Assembly (NCBI GenBank): GCA_039619475.1
Contig: CM077116.1
Coordinates: 461,093,576 to 461,157,575 of the forward strand
Length of the DNA stretch: 64,000 nt
Direction: 5' to 3'
DNA from: Icerya purchasi
Taxonomy: Eukaryota > Arthropoda > Insecta > Hemiptera > Monophlebidae
The translations under genes were made by a program, and so were the position numbers. The notes below the pieces were generated by a model. That model was not told the origin of the DNA, ran no database searches, and saw only the letters and a program-made list of their open reading frames with translations. Shown in pieces: positions 43,162-54,145 of the stretch. Each line of letters opens with the position of its first letter. Position 1 is the stretch's first letter.

Positions 43162-43770
43162 TTACAATTATATAGATAGGTGTAGTTAAAAGAATGAAAA
43201 CTTTGTAATCGAAAATTACAACAAGTTATAAAACACAAATCTTTTAAATATCAAAAACATAAATAAGGGAATTAATAAAATATTTCGATTTAATAAAGAT
43301 TAATAGTCAATCCAAACATATAATAAACATGTATTAAAAGAAACATACAATCGGTCCCTAACATGTATACCTAAGCAACCAATTAGGAGCTCTGATAACT
43401 TACACAACGCCTGGATACGAAAATTATCAAACCGATAACAAAAATTATAAAAAAAATCATTGAAAATAAATAAGAAATTATTAAAAAAATATAATATCCA
43501 TAAATACTTTTATTTTTATTTTTTGTATTTGAAAGATAACAGATTAATTGAATTTATTGACTTGTGATTATTGGAAACAATAATCAACGGATTTATTTAA
43601 ATTTCACAAAAGCATTTCAAAAAGAATATAATATTGTAGCAACATCGGTTTCTTGCCATTGTGCACTTTTCTGAGGGTAAGCACATAGTGACGCGTCGAA
43701 GAGAGCTGCGATAAAAGCTAAAAGAGAAAACTGACAAAATTAAAAGCATGGCTTGCTACAAAAGTGAATA
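40071..43770. other. Unassigned AT-rich DNA with a (TA)n tract
   Basis: No gene recognised. A (TA)n microsatellite lies at about 43098-43163. The block 42355-42700 is less AT-rich, with overlapping short open frames on both strands (60-78 codons) but no recognisable domain or splice logic. It could hide a host exon or an old repeat. Confidence 0.4.
43098..43163. repeat. (TA)n microsatellite
   Basis: About 33 TA-type units with a single CATATA interruption. Confidence 0.95.
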
Positions 43771-44786
43771 TAGTGGCACGTCAAAGATGCTCGCCATAGA
43801 TCTATCATCAACGAGCAAAGCAGAGAATTCAAACTGATTTGTTTTCGCCGCTATTTCATTCCCTCCCATTCTTTCCCCACAAACCACAACCGGATTCTAT
43901 CAATTTCAGCATACTACGACATGCTGTCGCGTTCGCTGACTGGAAAAAATCTCATACATCCCATAAATAACTGGGCACATATTCTGGGAAGAAAAAGATT
44001 GTATATGTAATTATTATATGCTTTATATTAGCTTCACCGGTAACTTTGTATGTTTGTAATGGAATTTTGGAATTCATTTTTCATCAACTTCCCGCTGTCC
44101 GAATGATTTGAAATTTTTACTAATTCTCAGAACCCGATGACAATGTAATATTACGATGCAGACAAACAGCACCTACACCCACAAATTAATTTAAAGAATG
44201 TAAATATTTATGAATGGAACAATTTTTATTTCTCGTAAAAACACGACAGCTTGGCGGAAGCTACCTCAGTCGGTCTCATTATGTCTCCCGCCACAATGCG
44301 GTGGCTTGGAGAAAAAGACCGGCTACAGACCCGTTGCTTCTGTCAAGCCACCGTGTTTTCGGGGGAAATAAAAATTATTCCGTTCATAAATATTTACTTT
44401 TTTAAAATTTTTTTTGCGGGTGTAGGTGCTGTTTGTCTGCATCGTAATATTACATTGTTATCGGGTTCTGAGAATTAGTAAAAATTTCAAATCATTCGGA
44501 CAGCGGGAAGTAGGTGAAAAATGGATTCTGAAATTCCATTACAAACATACAAATAAAGCATACAATAATTACATATACAATTTTTTTCTTCCGAGAATAT
44601 GTGCCCGGTTATTTACGGGATGTATGAGATTTTTGTCGTAGTATGCTGAAATTGATAAAATCCGGTTGTGTGGTTTGTGGGAAAAGAATGGGAGGGAATG
44701 AAATAGCGGCGAAAACAAATCAGTTTGAATTATCTGCTTTGCTCATTGATGATAGATCGGTCGCGATCATCTTTGACGCGCCACTA
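43771..44786. mobile_element. Fold-back (palindromic) MITE, about 1.0 kb
   Basis: The two halves are inverted copies of one another over nearly 500 bases each. The outer ends are TAGTGGCACGTCAAAGATG (43771) and CATCTTTGACGCGCCACTA (to 44786). Inner matches include CAGACAAACAGCACCTACACCC near 44160 with its complement near 44425, and ATGAATGGAACAATTTTTATT near 44210 with its complement near 44360. The arms meet at about 44280-44310. The ends allow a TA target duplication with GTGGC as terminus. No transposase is inside; the apparent frames of 61-75 codons are by-products of the palindrome. Confidence 0.85.
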
Positions 44787-45354
44787 AATTTTTTTTTTTT
44801 ATTCAATTTGATGTGTAAAAAAGTTTAATTCGTAATTATATGAAGTTTATCGTAAAATTTGTTGCTATCATATACAGATTAACGAATAGGAAAGAAAGAA
44901 TTTTTAGTATCGTTAGGAGATTTAGTCAAATTCGGTGTAAAAAATAGGCAGGGGTTATATAAGTAAGAGGGGTTAGCATAATAAAATATGGGAATTAGCA
45001 GCTATGCAAAATCTGAAAATGTCATATGTAATTGAATTTCGCCGAAAATGAAAAAAGGAAACGATATTTTAAGAGATCAATTTTTAAACTCCAAGAATTG
45101 TTGCTTACCTAGATAGTAGTTTCCGGACCTACGTTATGACACGTAAAGAATGTCGCGCCACTTATCATGCAAAAAAAAATTGTTGTCAGGAAAAATTTCG
45201 GCTACAAAAAAATTAACGCGTTACGAAAATTATTCCCTGCAAAAAATGCTGTTGCGAAATGCGATTGTGTGCGGATGCAGCGGCATCTTTTGTATCCCAG
45301 AACGTAAGTTAACAGACTCGCTTTAAGTTTTGAACAAAATCGCAACTACTTGAG

Positions 45355-45648
45355 CATGGGCGTCGCCAGCGGGGGGCAGGGAGGGGCAGCTGCCCCCCCC
45401 TGGAGCCTTGAAACTTTTTAATCAACTGGCATTGATGAGTATTCATAGGCGCGTAACCATTGACAATTTGGAAAACTTATGTTTTAATTAAGATTTTATT
45501 CTTGTTTAATAAAATATTAAACCTTTACAACTTATAAATTTTATTTTTCCTATAACTCATATCCTTTTTCTATCATCTTGCCTCCCCCCCCCTGGCGGAT
45601 GGCAACTCATCTTGCCCCTCCCTGGTTCATCGGCTGGCGACGCCCTTG
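45355..45648. mobile_element. hAT-like MITE, 294 bp, 8-bp target duplication
   Basis: The terminal inverted repeats CATGGGCGTCGCCAGC and GCTGGCGACGCCCTTG lie directly inside an exact 8-bp direct repeat TACTTGAG (45347-45354 and 45649-45656). An 8-bp duplication and CA..GGGCG ends fit the hAT superfamily. C/G-rich tracts near each end (GGGGGGCAGGGAGGGGCAGC, CCTCCCCCCCCCTGGCGG) can pair. The middle is AT-rich and non-coding. Confidence 0.9.
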
Positions 45649-45656
45649 TACTTGAG

Positions 45657-47234
45657 ATATAACATTTCTACGGTATTCCTCGACATAATAGTACTCGGTG
45701 CAGCAGAATTATCAGTGAATTGTTCTATAAACGGTCAAGATGGCCGACAAGGCTCAGGTTGATTAGTAAATTTTATACTACAACACTTCTCAGCGTGAAA
45801 TAATTGGGTACCAGAGAAATCTGGAAAAGTAAAAGCGGATTCCAAGCAGAAAAGAACTGGCCTCGATATTCTCATCAAATCCATATTAGGCTTAGTACCA
45901 GCATTATGGATAACTTTACAATCCATGATGATACCTTATCAAGAACATATGGGACTTGCTTTACTTTACATACTTATTAGCACGCGCATTTTGCGCAAGA
46001 CTTCCTCTATTGTGCTATCCGGTTATGATTTTTCCGCTTCATATATCGTGAAGGTAGAGAAGTAGAAGCAAAAGCAATATTCCGCGAAAAAAAGTAGTGC
46101 TAACGTTCAACTTTTCACTAATCAAGGCTGCTCTTTAAATATCTCGAATTTTTCCGATGATATATCGCGGCACGAAGAACGAATAGTGATGATCGCGTTC
46201 GGAAATAACTGGGCGATAGGAAATCTTACATATTTCATCGGCAGCGCAGAGATAAGGTAAAGAGACAGATTTAAGGGTTAGGCGAAGCAATTTTGGATAT
46301 GTCCCAAATTCGTTCTTGCCGTGCGGAACAGAGACTTGTTCGCAGCTCGAGCTCCGTGTCGAATTTCTGCGAAGTTGTTAATAACGAATTCACAAAAACT
46401 CGCTCGCTGTCGAGCTACGCTTTTATATATAAATTGCCGTTGCGGCGCCGTCGTTAACCAGACTTCCCCGCTGCCGTTCGTAGCGAAGTATTTTTTCGGC
46501 GAGAAGATTTTCCCGAACTTATCTCCTCGTCGGAATGCTCAGCTGGCCAGTTGCTGGTAACGAAGGCGAAATCGACAGCGCAGTTCCAGCGAATCAAAAC
46601 AAACCGCATCGCTTTATTATCGTTTTACTATTGCCAATAATTTCTCGCAAAAATATATCGCCCGAAGACGAATATTATTTCTTCACCCAATTAAGGTCCG
46701 CTCTCGCTAGAAAGACTACTTTTCAGTCTCCGATTTTACAAATTATGCACGATATCGATGTAAATCTTTAACTTCATGAACAACAGAAGCTTTCGCGTGC
46801 CCCTATCCTAAAATTGATTTATTTATTCCGAACTATAATATAAGGTTATTCAAATAAATACGATGCGATAAATCGACAGTAAGTAAAATGATCTTTCCTA
46901 AAAAAATCATGATCCGCTATTTTAAACATGGTGATTAGCGATTAAATGATTGGAGTTATATTCATATATATATATATAACTCGGTAATTTCGGTCTCGCA
47001 AGGTGCTATGCCCCTTCACTCCTCTTGCTTATATTTCTGTCTCTTTTTCTTCTACGCTTTATATAAAATGATCATAATTTACAATGTAATTCTTAGGCCA
47101 GCCCCCATTAGATTTTATAAAAGGAAAAATGTCCCAATTTTATATAATAAACAAAAAAATGCGACCAATAATTTGTACCGTAAATTTTATTAAACTACCG
47201 AAACAACTTAACATAGTAAAACACGTATAAATAA
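45657..47234. other. Unassigned DNA, no gene recognised
   Basis: 45657-46300 is AT-rich. 46300-46760 is CpG-richer with open frames of 78-79 codons but no recognisable protein. A short (TA)n occurs near 46966-46977. Host regulatory or exonic sequence cannot be excluded. Confidence 0.35.
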
Positions 47235-47236
47235 TA

Positions 47237-48154
47237 CAAAGGTTGTCTCATAAAGACAGAGACCAACGCTGGCGTCGCGCCGTCACGCACCGTATCGACT
47301 TGGCAAATATATTGGCATCTAGATCAATCTTTTGGCTATAGAATGGGACCAATTTGAAATCTGTAACTTAAAAATTGTCCAAGTTATGGGCATTTTACGC
47401 GACCTACTTTACTCTGACCCTACAGGTTTTTTGAATGCACGCGCGCGATTACTTCACGAGCGTGAATTTTTTTTATTTATTTTTTTATTTCATGGATAAT
47501 TTAATTGGCTCCAAAATGGACGCTTGGTGAAGTTTACAGGTCGAATATTGAATGAGTTACGATGATTTTTCTGAAGTGAAATGAAGATGAAAACTTTATT
47601 TTTTTACACCTTTTATTTCAAGAAGTACAAAATCACACAAAATCGGGAAAAATCAATCGCTATCGTTATTACCATCGCGTAAACCTAAACCACGTTCGAA
47701 ATTCGTTCTTGATACATTGGCGCATTCGATCCTGCCACTTCACAGTTATTGACTTTCTGAATTCTTCTTCGGGCGTTGCTCTTCAGGCGATTCTCGGCCC
47801 TCGAGGAAGTGCTTAGGCCACCTCAAAATTGTACTCCAGCTTAAAACATCATCTTTAAACACTTCCGTAAGTTCTCGGAGAGTTTCCATGTCGGACAAAC
47901 CACGCCGAACACAATACTTGATCGCGTACCGTTGCTCCGTTTCAACACTCGCGTTACTCATATTCATCTACGTAAAAAACCTGTCGGGTTAGCGCGTACC
48001 TTTAAACTCGCACTGCGTAACGACTACTGAACGGATTCCGCTACTTCATACTGCTATGGTGAGAGAAATGGATGCTCTACACGATGGCATAGCTACAAAG
48101 TTGATTCGATGCGCGACGCCAGCGTTGGTCTCTGTCTTTATGAGACAACATTTG
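47237..48154 (-). mobile_element. mariner deletion derivative, 918 bp, 44-bp TIRs
   Basis: Inverted ends of 44 bp with one mismatch (47237-47280, beginning CAAAGGTTGTCTCATAAAGA, and 48111-48154), flanked by TA at 47235-47236 and 48155-48156. The minus strand keeps the start of a mariner transposase (47967) and then jumps to what looks like its C-terminal end and an AATAAA signal near 47610. The catalytic region is gone. It is a non-autonomous element that could still be moved by a transposase recognising the ends. Confidence 0.93.
47746..47967 (-). pseudogene. mariner transposase N-terminus (HTH_48-type), truncated by internal deletion
   Basis: The 73-codon frame begins MNMSNASVETEQRYAIKYCV and continues with KDDVLSWSTILRW and KHFLEGRESPEE, which is the N-terminal paired-like helix-turn-helix of Mos1/SETMAR-type mariner transposases and would bind the TIR. 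After RPKKNSES the sequence passes, in another frame, into VKWQDRMRQCIKNEF, which resembles the C-terminal end of the same protein. The DDE catalytic domain (about 200 residues) is absent. The start ATG or the internal ATG two codons later could serve. It is not functional as a transposase. Confidence 0.85.
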
Positions 48155-48159
48155 TACTT

Positions 48160-48541
48160 TTTTTTGCGTTTCCTTGGTATCCTTAAATTAGCAGTATATA
48201 GTCTTTACAGATTGGAATGAGACTGTAAATTCTACAGTACCGACGATTTATAAATGATGTAATGAAAAAAAAAAAACAACTAATGTTTGGTGCTCGTGTT
48301 CTAGTTGCATTGAAAATATTGTGGTACGATGTGCGATGGATATAAATGTTGTGAATTCAAATTAGACGTAGAATAGTAAAAATAGAAATTAAGCTGAATT
48401 AAGTAATTAGATATAAGACGAATATGATGTATTAGATCTAAGATGTATATGATGAATAAACGATATAATTATGTTGGGAACCTACAGACGGACAATTGCC
48501 TTGTGGGACCCGCAAATTATTTAAAACAAAAAAAAAAAAAA
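48160..48541 (+). mobile_element. Family A LINE, 5'-truncated 3' UTR copy
   Basis: Ends with GGAACCTACAGACGGACAAT then TGCCTTGTGGGACCC and a poly(A) of about 15 bases (48526-48541), matching the 3' end of copy 1 at 15180-15254. The left limit is uncertain; it lies just right of the mariner derivative. Confidence 0.75.
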
Positions 48542-48879
48542 ATATATAACTTTTAGAATGGCATCCTTTTTGAAAATTTAGCACTTCTTAATTTTAGAAA
48601 TTCATGTATCTTTAGCATTGTCGATTTAAACTTTACCTCTCCCGCTATTGATCTTAATTATAACTGGAAAAGCCCTTACACGATTTCTTAAAGTAATGGT
48701 CGCATTTATAATAACTCTTGCTGGTTTTCTTTCTCCGACTTTTTTCAGGCGTTTCCATTCTACTCGATGCAATCGCTGCAAAACAAATTGCCTTCTGTTC
48801 CATTCCCTTTTTTATTTCGACACTCGCTAGTACTCTCTAGACTATGATTTCACACACCTCTTTACAGTTTCTTTTTATA

Positions 48880-49670
48880 TTGCAGGCTGTACCGATGAAG
48901 AAAGAGCAGATGTGATAGAGTGTAAAGTGTAATTATAAAGAGATACGGGATTAGAATTAAGCTGAGTACTAGGTGATGAATTAGCTGAGAAGCGCGGAAC
49001 AGGGTTCATCTTGTTTTATGACATTCCGAGAAGGAAAATGAAGAGGCCAGAGATAGATCGAAGAAGGAAAACTGACAGCAGTTAATAGGAACAGGGTCAT
49101 TGCTGTAAGAGCCCCCGAAAAGGTCCTCTAGATATAGTTAAAACCAACAGAAGGAGAGGAACGAGTTAAATTGAGAGCTGGGGATAAATGAGTTCTTGAA
49201 GTAGGTCGAGGAGAATTCGTTAAGGAGTACTAAATTATCATAAAAGAAAGCATCGTGGAGAATGCATAATGAACGGTGACAGAATAGAACTGAAAAATGA
49301 AGAAAGAGAAGATTGTAATGAAAGGGAACGTAAGAAGAAGCAACGTTAAAAAAAAAAAAAACATAAAAGAAGAATGGATAGCAATGCTATGTCGATTAGG
49401 ACCAAAAGGGGGTTGAGAAGAACAACTTGGGAATGGAACAGAATGTCACTTTTGGCGAGAATTTTATGAATCAGAATAACTGTCTTCATGATCACTCTAG
49501 TTAATCTGAAGTATCTTACATTAAAATTCATGCTTGACCGAAGCCACATTTCAGAAATAAGAACAACACTGATATTACAAAGATCCAATGAAACTTTTAA
49601 TGAATTTTTATTGATTCTGAAGTTATGACAGTTCCGGTGTAGTAGATTAAGCGCAGCTGGCACAATGAGG
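48880..49670 (-). pseudogene. Family N LINE, endonuclease fragment of ORF2
   Basis: The minus strand begins at ATG 49663 with LNLLHRNCHNFRINKNSLKV and VVLISEMWLRSSMNF, matching the LQWNCRSLRANKPSLER and LLSETWLKSS blocks of copy 1 ORF2. After breaks it continues as YDNLVLLNEF and YLEDLFGGSYSNDPVPI (copy 1 has NTLDGTFGSDHVPI). Only the decayed endonuclease domain is present. Confidence 0.72.
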
Positions 49671-49927
49671 CCAAAGAAATATTACAAGTGAAAGAGGAAA
49701 AAACAGCGGCGAAAGAAGAATATGCTAGACACTATCGTTGATAGAAGTGAAGGGTATTTATACTAAAAAAAAAAAAAAAAAATGACTACGTGGAATCGAT
49801 TGAAATGCTTCCTATCGAATAAAAGAAGAGTGATTCAGTGCAAAAGTAGAAAAGTACAAAAGAGACGGAAAAGAATAGAGAGAAGAAAATTTAGCAGTCC
49901 CGAAACTTCTCATTTTCTTTTCTAATT

Positions 49928-51190
49928 ACGGTAGCCTCCCGATTAACTTACTCTCGATTAACCGACTCCCGATTATCCGATTTTCGGTTTAACCGAGCAA
50001 AAATATGCTTTCCGATTCAACCGATGTAAAAAAAGTCATTTAATTTTTCTTTATCCGATTTAATCGTTATTTTCGTACTTAACTATGGAAAAACGATTGT
50101 GAACGTTTTTAATGCTGACGAGCCGGGACTGAATTATAAGATGTCACCTGATAAAACGTTGGCATCGAAAGCCGAAAATGAAGCTCCTGGGGCGAAAATA
50201 TCTAAAGAACATGTAACTGTTATGACGTGCGCTAACGCATCCAGCTCTTTTCGCTTACTTTTAATAATAATTGTTAAATCTGCCAGACCTTGAGCGTTAC
50301 GGCATATGGATTTCAACTCATTACCGGCACTCTACAGAAATCAAAAGTCTGTAGATGGATAGATGCTCAGCTTTTTGAGACATGGTTTTTTCAACAATTT
50401 ATACCACTCGTCAAGAAATTTTTGAAAGTGACCTTCCTCAATAAGCTATTTTGTTGATCGAGAATGCGCTGTCACATCCCTCGGAATTACCATTGTGTTT
50501 TTACCACCAAACGCAACCAGTATTATTCAGTCAATGGACCGGGGAATTATTATTTCATTCAAAAGACATTACCGAGAAGAATCCTTCTTCAAAAAATTTT
50601 ATAGAATTCCGACGAAAATGACGGTAATTTGATGAACGGATTGAAAAAAATCAACATGAAAGACGTCGTTTTCTGGACAGTTGATGCGTGAAATGCAGTT
50701 ACTCTTACCTTCGAAAATCACGGTGTCCTCTTCTGGGGATATCAGTTACGAAGATGAACCGATCGAAAAAGACCATCTAAAATTGGAGAAATTTTTGAAA
50801 AAAATACCCGGTTTTGGTGACGTTACTTCTGATGAAATTGAGAAATGAGTCACCAATGATAAACCTGAATTAATGACGAGTGACCAAGAAATCGTGGCGT
50901 TCGTGTTATCTTAAGAGAACACAGTTCATCGGAAGATCTTCAAGAAGAAAGTGAGTTGAAAATTTCACCCGATCAAGCATATTCGGCTTTACAAACATGG
51001 TTGGACTTCATTGAAAGACAGTCAAACGTAACAGCGCATGGAATTTTAATTTTGCGGAAGTGGAGAGACGTTGCCGCTCTTCAACGACTTTCATAGAAAA
51101 CACAAACCGTTTTGAGTAATTTTTTAAAAAATAAGTAATTATTTGTCTTCTTTTTGTTCGTATAATTTTGGTTTTTTTGAAGAATAAACA
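49928..51190 (+). pseudogene. Tigger/jerky-like transposase remnant (DDE_1)
   Basis: 49928-50010 has repeated CTCGATTAACCGA / CCCGATTATCCGA motifs typical of the ends of Tigger-type elements. 50098 onward reads FNADEPGLNYKM (first catalytic Asp), KTLASKAENEAPGAK, HVTVMTCANASS. After frameshifts it continues LLIENALSHPSELPL (second acidic site, Asp replaced by Glu), FLPPNATSIIQSMDRGII (third Asp), then INMKDVVFWTVDA and TWLDFIERQSNVTAHGIL near 51000. The N-terminal DNA-binding domains are missing, so the end motifs lie directly before the catalytic core. There are several stops. It is a different lineage from the element at 31360. Confidence 0.83.
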
Positions 51191-51370
51191 CTTTATAGGT
51201 GTAGTTCTCTATCAAGAAAGGAAACAGGACAGAAAGTCAGCAAAAGATAAGAAAGAAGAATATTATTTGAAGAAAGTAGCTCCAGAACGGCTGTAAAAAT
51301 ATTTTTAATAAAGGGAGAAGAAATCGAGGAAGAAAAATTAAGAGAAACCAAGGATACGGCGTTGATACCA

Positions 51371-51601
51371 CTAGTAAGATTTGTCGAGGACAGTTATGTA
51401 AAGTAGGCTTATACTAGAAATGTCAATTACTACACCTACATAGCTTTTGCGGTCACCTTCCTCCACTTCACCAAAGTTTCTTAATACAAACAACGAATAG
51501 TTTCCCTTTAGGAACACTGCAACTTCGAAAAATAATAAGCTTCGTGGGTTAAAAGTAAATCCAATACATCTTGTAACTTCCGAAATCGAAAGTCTCGTCA
51601 A
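51371..51601 (-). pseudogene. Possible LINE endonuclease fragment
   Basis: The 76-codon minus-strand frame contains FEVAVFLKGNYSLFVLRNFG followed by SYVGVVIDISS, weakly like the HGGVAIFIR... segment of LINE endonucleases. Nothing else supports it. It could be a chance frame. Confidence 0.3.
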
Positions 51602-51619
51602 GAAGAGTTAGTAGTAACA

Positions 51620-51860
51620 ACTCGTCTATATACTAGATACACCAGACTTACTCACTCTTGTCTCTTAACCGATCTCTTTCCTCCCAACTGTCCTCATTAT
51701 AGCGTAGAGGTCTTAACGGCTGACCATACTTTTACATGCGCAACGACCATCTAAGACTCTCTTTCCAAGTTCCTAAAAATCACGTTGCAGCTCACAAAAG
51801 GATTCCTACACAGCTTCCTATAGACCAATCATTAACTTTCCTTAAACAAGCCAATTTTTT
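51620..51860 (+). pseudogene. LINE C-terminal fragment (post-RNase H zinc motif)
   Basis: The plus strand reads TRLTHSCLLTDLFPPNCPHY then SVEVLTADHTFTCATT, the conserved tail after RNase H in I-like LINEs (TRLTH..LL.....C..C....T..H....C). It is decayed and truncated; the family is unknown. Confidence 0.6.
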
Positions 51861-52214
51861 TTTTGTCTCATTTAACTTCATTTTCTTTCTATCCGAGACG
51901 TAAAGCCCTCGATGTAGCTATGTGGCTTATTACAAGAATAATAATGATATTAGAAAATAATAAAAAAGAAAAAAATTGTCTGCATTTATTTAACCTTTTA
52001 TCCACTATTAATTAATTAATTAATAAACCAACGATTAAACAAAAACGACGAAAACAAATCGACAAATAACATGTCTAGGTTCCTCCTATTCTCGGAATCG
52101 AAAAGTGTTTTATCCCTCTGCCTTTCCTACTCATGTCACTGATTTCGTTATTCTCCAAATTCGCTCCTTAATTTCTAATTTATTTATATCCCGTTCGATC
52201 GTAATCGATCTACT

Positions 52215-52742
52215 ATGGATTCCCAGTCAGCATTCCGAGAAGGGAGACGGCAAATCAAGAATTTGCCACTGTTCAAAATCGTAATTCCCTCAAAAGCGAA
52301 CAATAAAAACTTATACGAAATACGAGTAACTAACCTTGCACATTGTAAAGTCTCTATCGAACCTACTCATAAAAACAATAAAATCAAACAGTGTCATCAC
52401 TGTCAACGAATAGGGCATACCAAAAATTACTGTACTCATCCTCCTCGATGTGTAAAATGTGCCGGTACCATCTCACCAAAGAGTGCAAGAAACTTAAAAA
52501 AGACCAACCAAAATGAGTATTATGCGGTATGACAGGACATATAGCTAACTACGCTGGTTGCGAAGTTCACTAAAAGCCGGAAACGCAGCTCCAGCCCATG
52601 AAAAAAGTAGTAGATCGTGTTAGAGAGGAACGAATCAGACCTACAGAAAAAGTGCAAGCAGGAAAAACATTTGCGCATGCAATCAAACTGAATTTAAAAC
52701 CACAGGAACAATTGCAAATTCCTCTACAAAAAAAGATCCAAC
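52215..52742 (+). pseudogene. Jockey-type LINE ORF1 (zinc-knuckle gag), truncated
   Basis: From about 52260 the translation is NLPLFKIVIPSKANNKNLYE, IRVTNLAHCKVSIEP, then knuckles CHHCQRIGHTKNYC and CVKC..., with a one-base frameshift near 52470, then KECKKLKKDQPK, LCGMTGHIANYAGC and KKVVDRVREERIRPTEKVQ. The spacing of blocks and the phrase QCHHCQRxGHTKNYC are typical of Jockey/TART-like ORF1. The N-terminus is missing or unrecognisable upstream of 52240. On the right it is cut at about 52742 by the poly(T) end of a family N LINE; no continuation was found beyond that insertion. Confidence 0.82.
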
Positions 52743-54145
52743 CATTTTTTTTTTTTTTTTTAAATGGGTTTGTCAACATCGACATTGGCCCAAGAACAGC
52801 GGAACAGAGAGGAAAGAAAGACTCAGATCCTTACATGATCAGAGAAATTATTAAACCAGGAAGAAGTGGGTGGTGAGGGTTGTATAGCAAGGTAGAAGGA
52901 GTTAGGTTTGGAGAAAAGAGACGGATAAAGATCAGTCCAAAAGTCATGGTGAAAACGATAAGAGAGTGGACAGAGACATTTGGAAGTTAATGTTTATGAA
53001 ACGGCCATTTACTGCAGCTAGATATGCCAAAGAATCGGCAAGATCGTTACCAACGATGCCGCAGTGACCCGGAAGCCAGAGCAGGTCAATTAGAATAGAA
53101 CGGGATGTTAATAAATTATAAATTAAGGAACGAATATAAAGAATAATAGGATCTGACGAGGTTTTAGGGAAGGAAGATGAGATGGCTAATAAAGTGCTTT
53201 TCGAATCAGAGCATGTGACGAATTTCCATAAATTGGATGCTGAGGATGTAAAAAGGATAGTACGTAAAATAGCCATGGATTCCGATGAAAAGTTGGAAGA
53301 AAAGGAAGGGAGTTGAACAGACTCAGAATAGTTGAAATTAGGAAGAATAAAAGCAGCTCCGACACCTGAAGCAGATTTTGAGCCATCCGTAAAAACCGTG
53401 CTGTGAGCTGGAAAAAGTGAATGGGGAGTTTGGTTAAATTCGTTATGTATTACAGGAAACGGAAGAGATTTAATGCTCGAGAGGAGAGAAAATAGCTTGG
53501 GAGAAAACAACAGTTCTAAGAAGTTGTAAGTGAAGTACGGGGATTTGTTACAGGAGAGGATAAAGTGAGAAAATAGGACAAGTCGGGGGAGGATATGTGT
53601 GAAAGAATTGGAATTTTTCTAGGAGAGAAACGCCAGTTGTCCAGAATATATTGATAGGAATTCACGAGCTCCGAGTGAGGAATATGAAGACGTTTAATCA
53701 TGAATCTTTCACCACGATAAAGTCTTCGAATAAATAAAGTAAGGAAGCCAGTTTCGGCCAGAAGAGCAGGAGTTGGAGAAGAATTCAGAGCACCAATACA
53801 CAGAGGCGAAGACAAGAGTTTTGAATGCGATCAAGTTTGGTAAGGAGGGATTTGGGAGCACTGGCATAAAGAAAAGAACAATAGTCAAATTTAGAAAGAA
53901 TAATGGATCTATGAAGTATGAGGAGAATATACGGATCGCCACCCCATTTCCGGGGGGACAACGCTTTTAAGAAATTTAATCTCTTGAGAGCCGATGTACA
54001 TAGATAGTTGATATGATCGTAAAAAGATAAATTACTATTAAGAATGACACCAAGGTAGGCGAAGGAGGTAACTAGAGGAATAGGGAGTTGATACAGGAAA
54101 AAGTTAACTAAAGAACGGTTAAAAGGACGAAATGTAAAAACTTCC
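52743..54145 (-). pseudogene. Family N LINE, copy 3, RT end to 3' end
   Basis: T-run 52744-52760 (poly(A) tail), then AATGGGTTTGTCAACATCGAC as in copy 1. The RNase H frame 53510-52944 is open: VFTDGSKSASGVGAAFILPN, SSESMAIL, VTCSDSKSTLLAI and LPGHCGIVGNDLADSLA. Upstream pieces give LRLCIGALNSSPTPALLAE, IRRLYRGERFMIKRL (53815-53516) and YLGVILNSNLSF-like sequence up to about 54100. The catalytic RT motif is not included, so it is 5'-truncated near 54145. The last 80 codons after RNase H are shortened. It interrupts Jockey ORF1. Confidence 0.85.

Noticed and set aside
44214..44828. Overlapping 61-75 codon frames
   Set aside because: They lie in the arms and edge of the fold-back element and match no protein.
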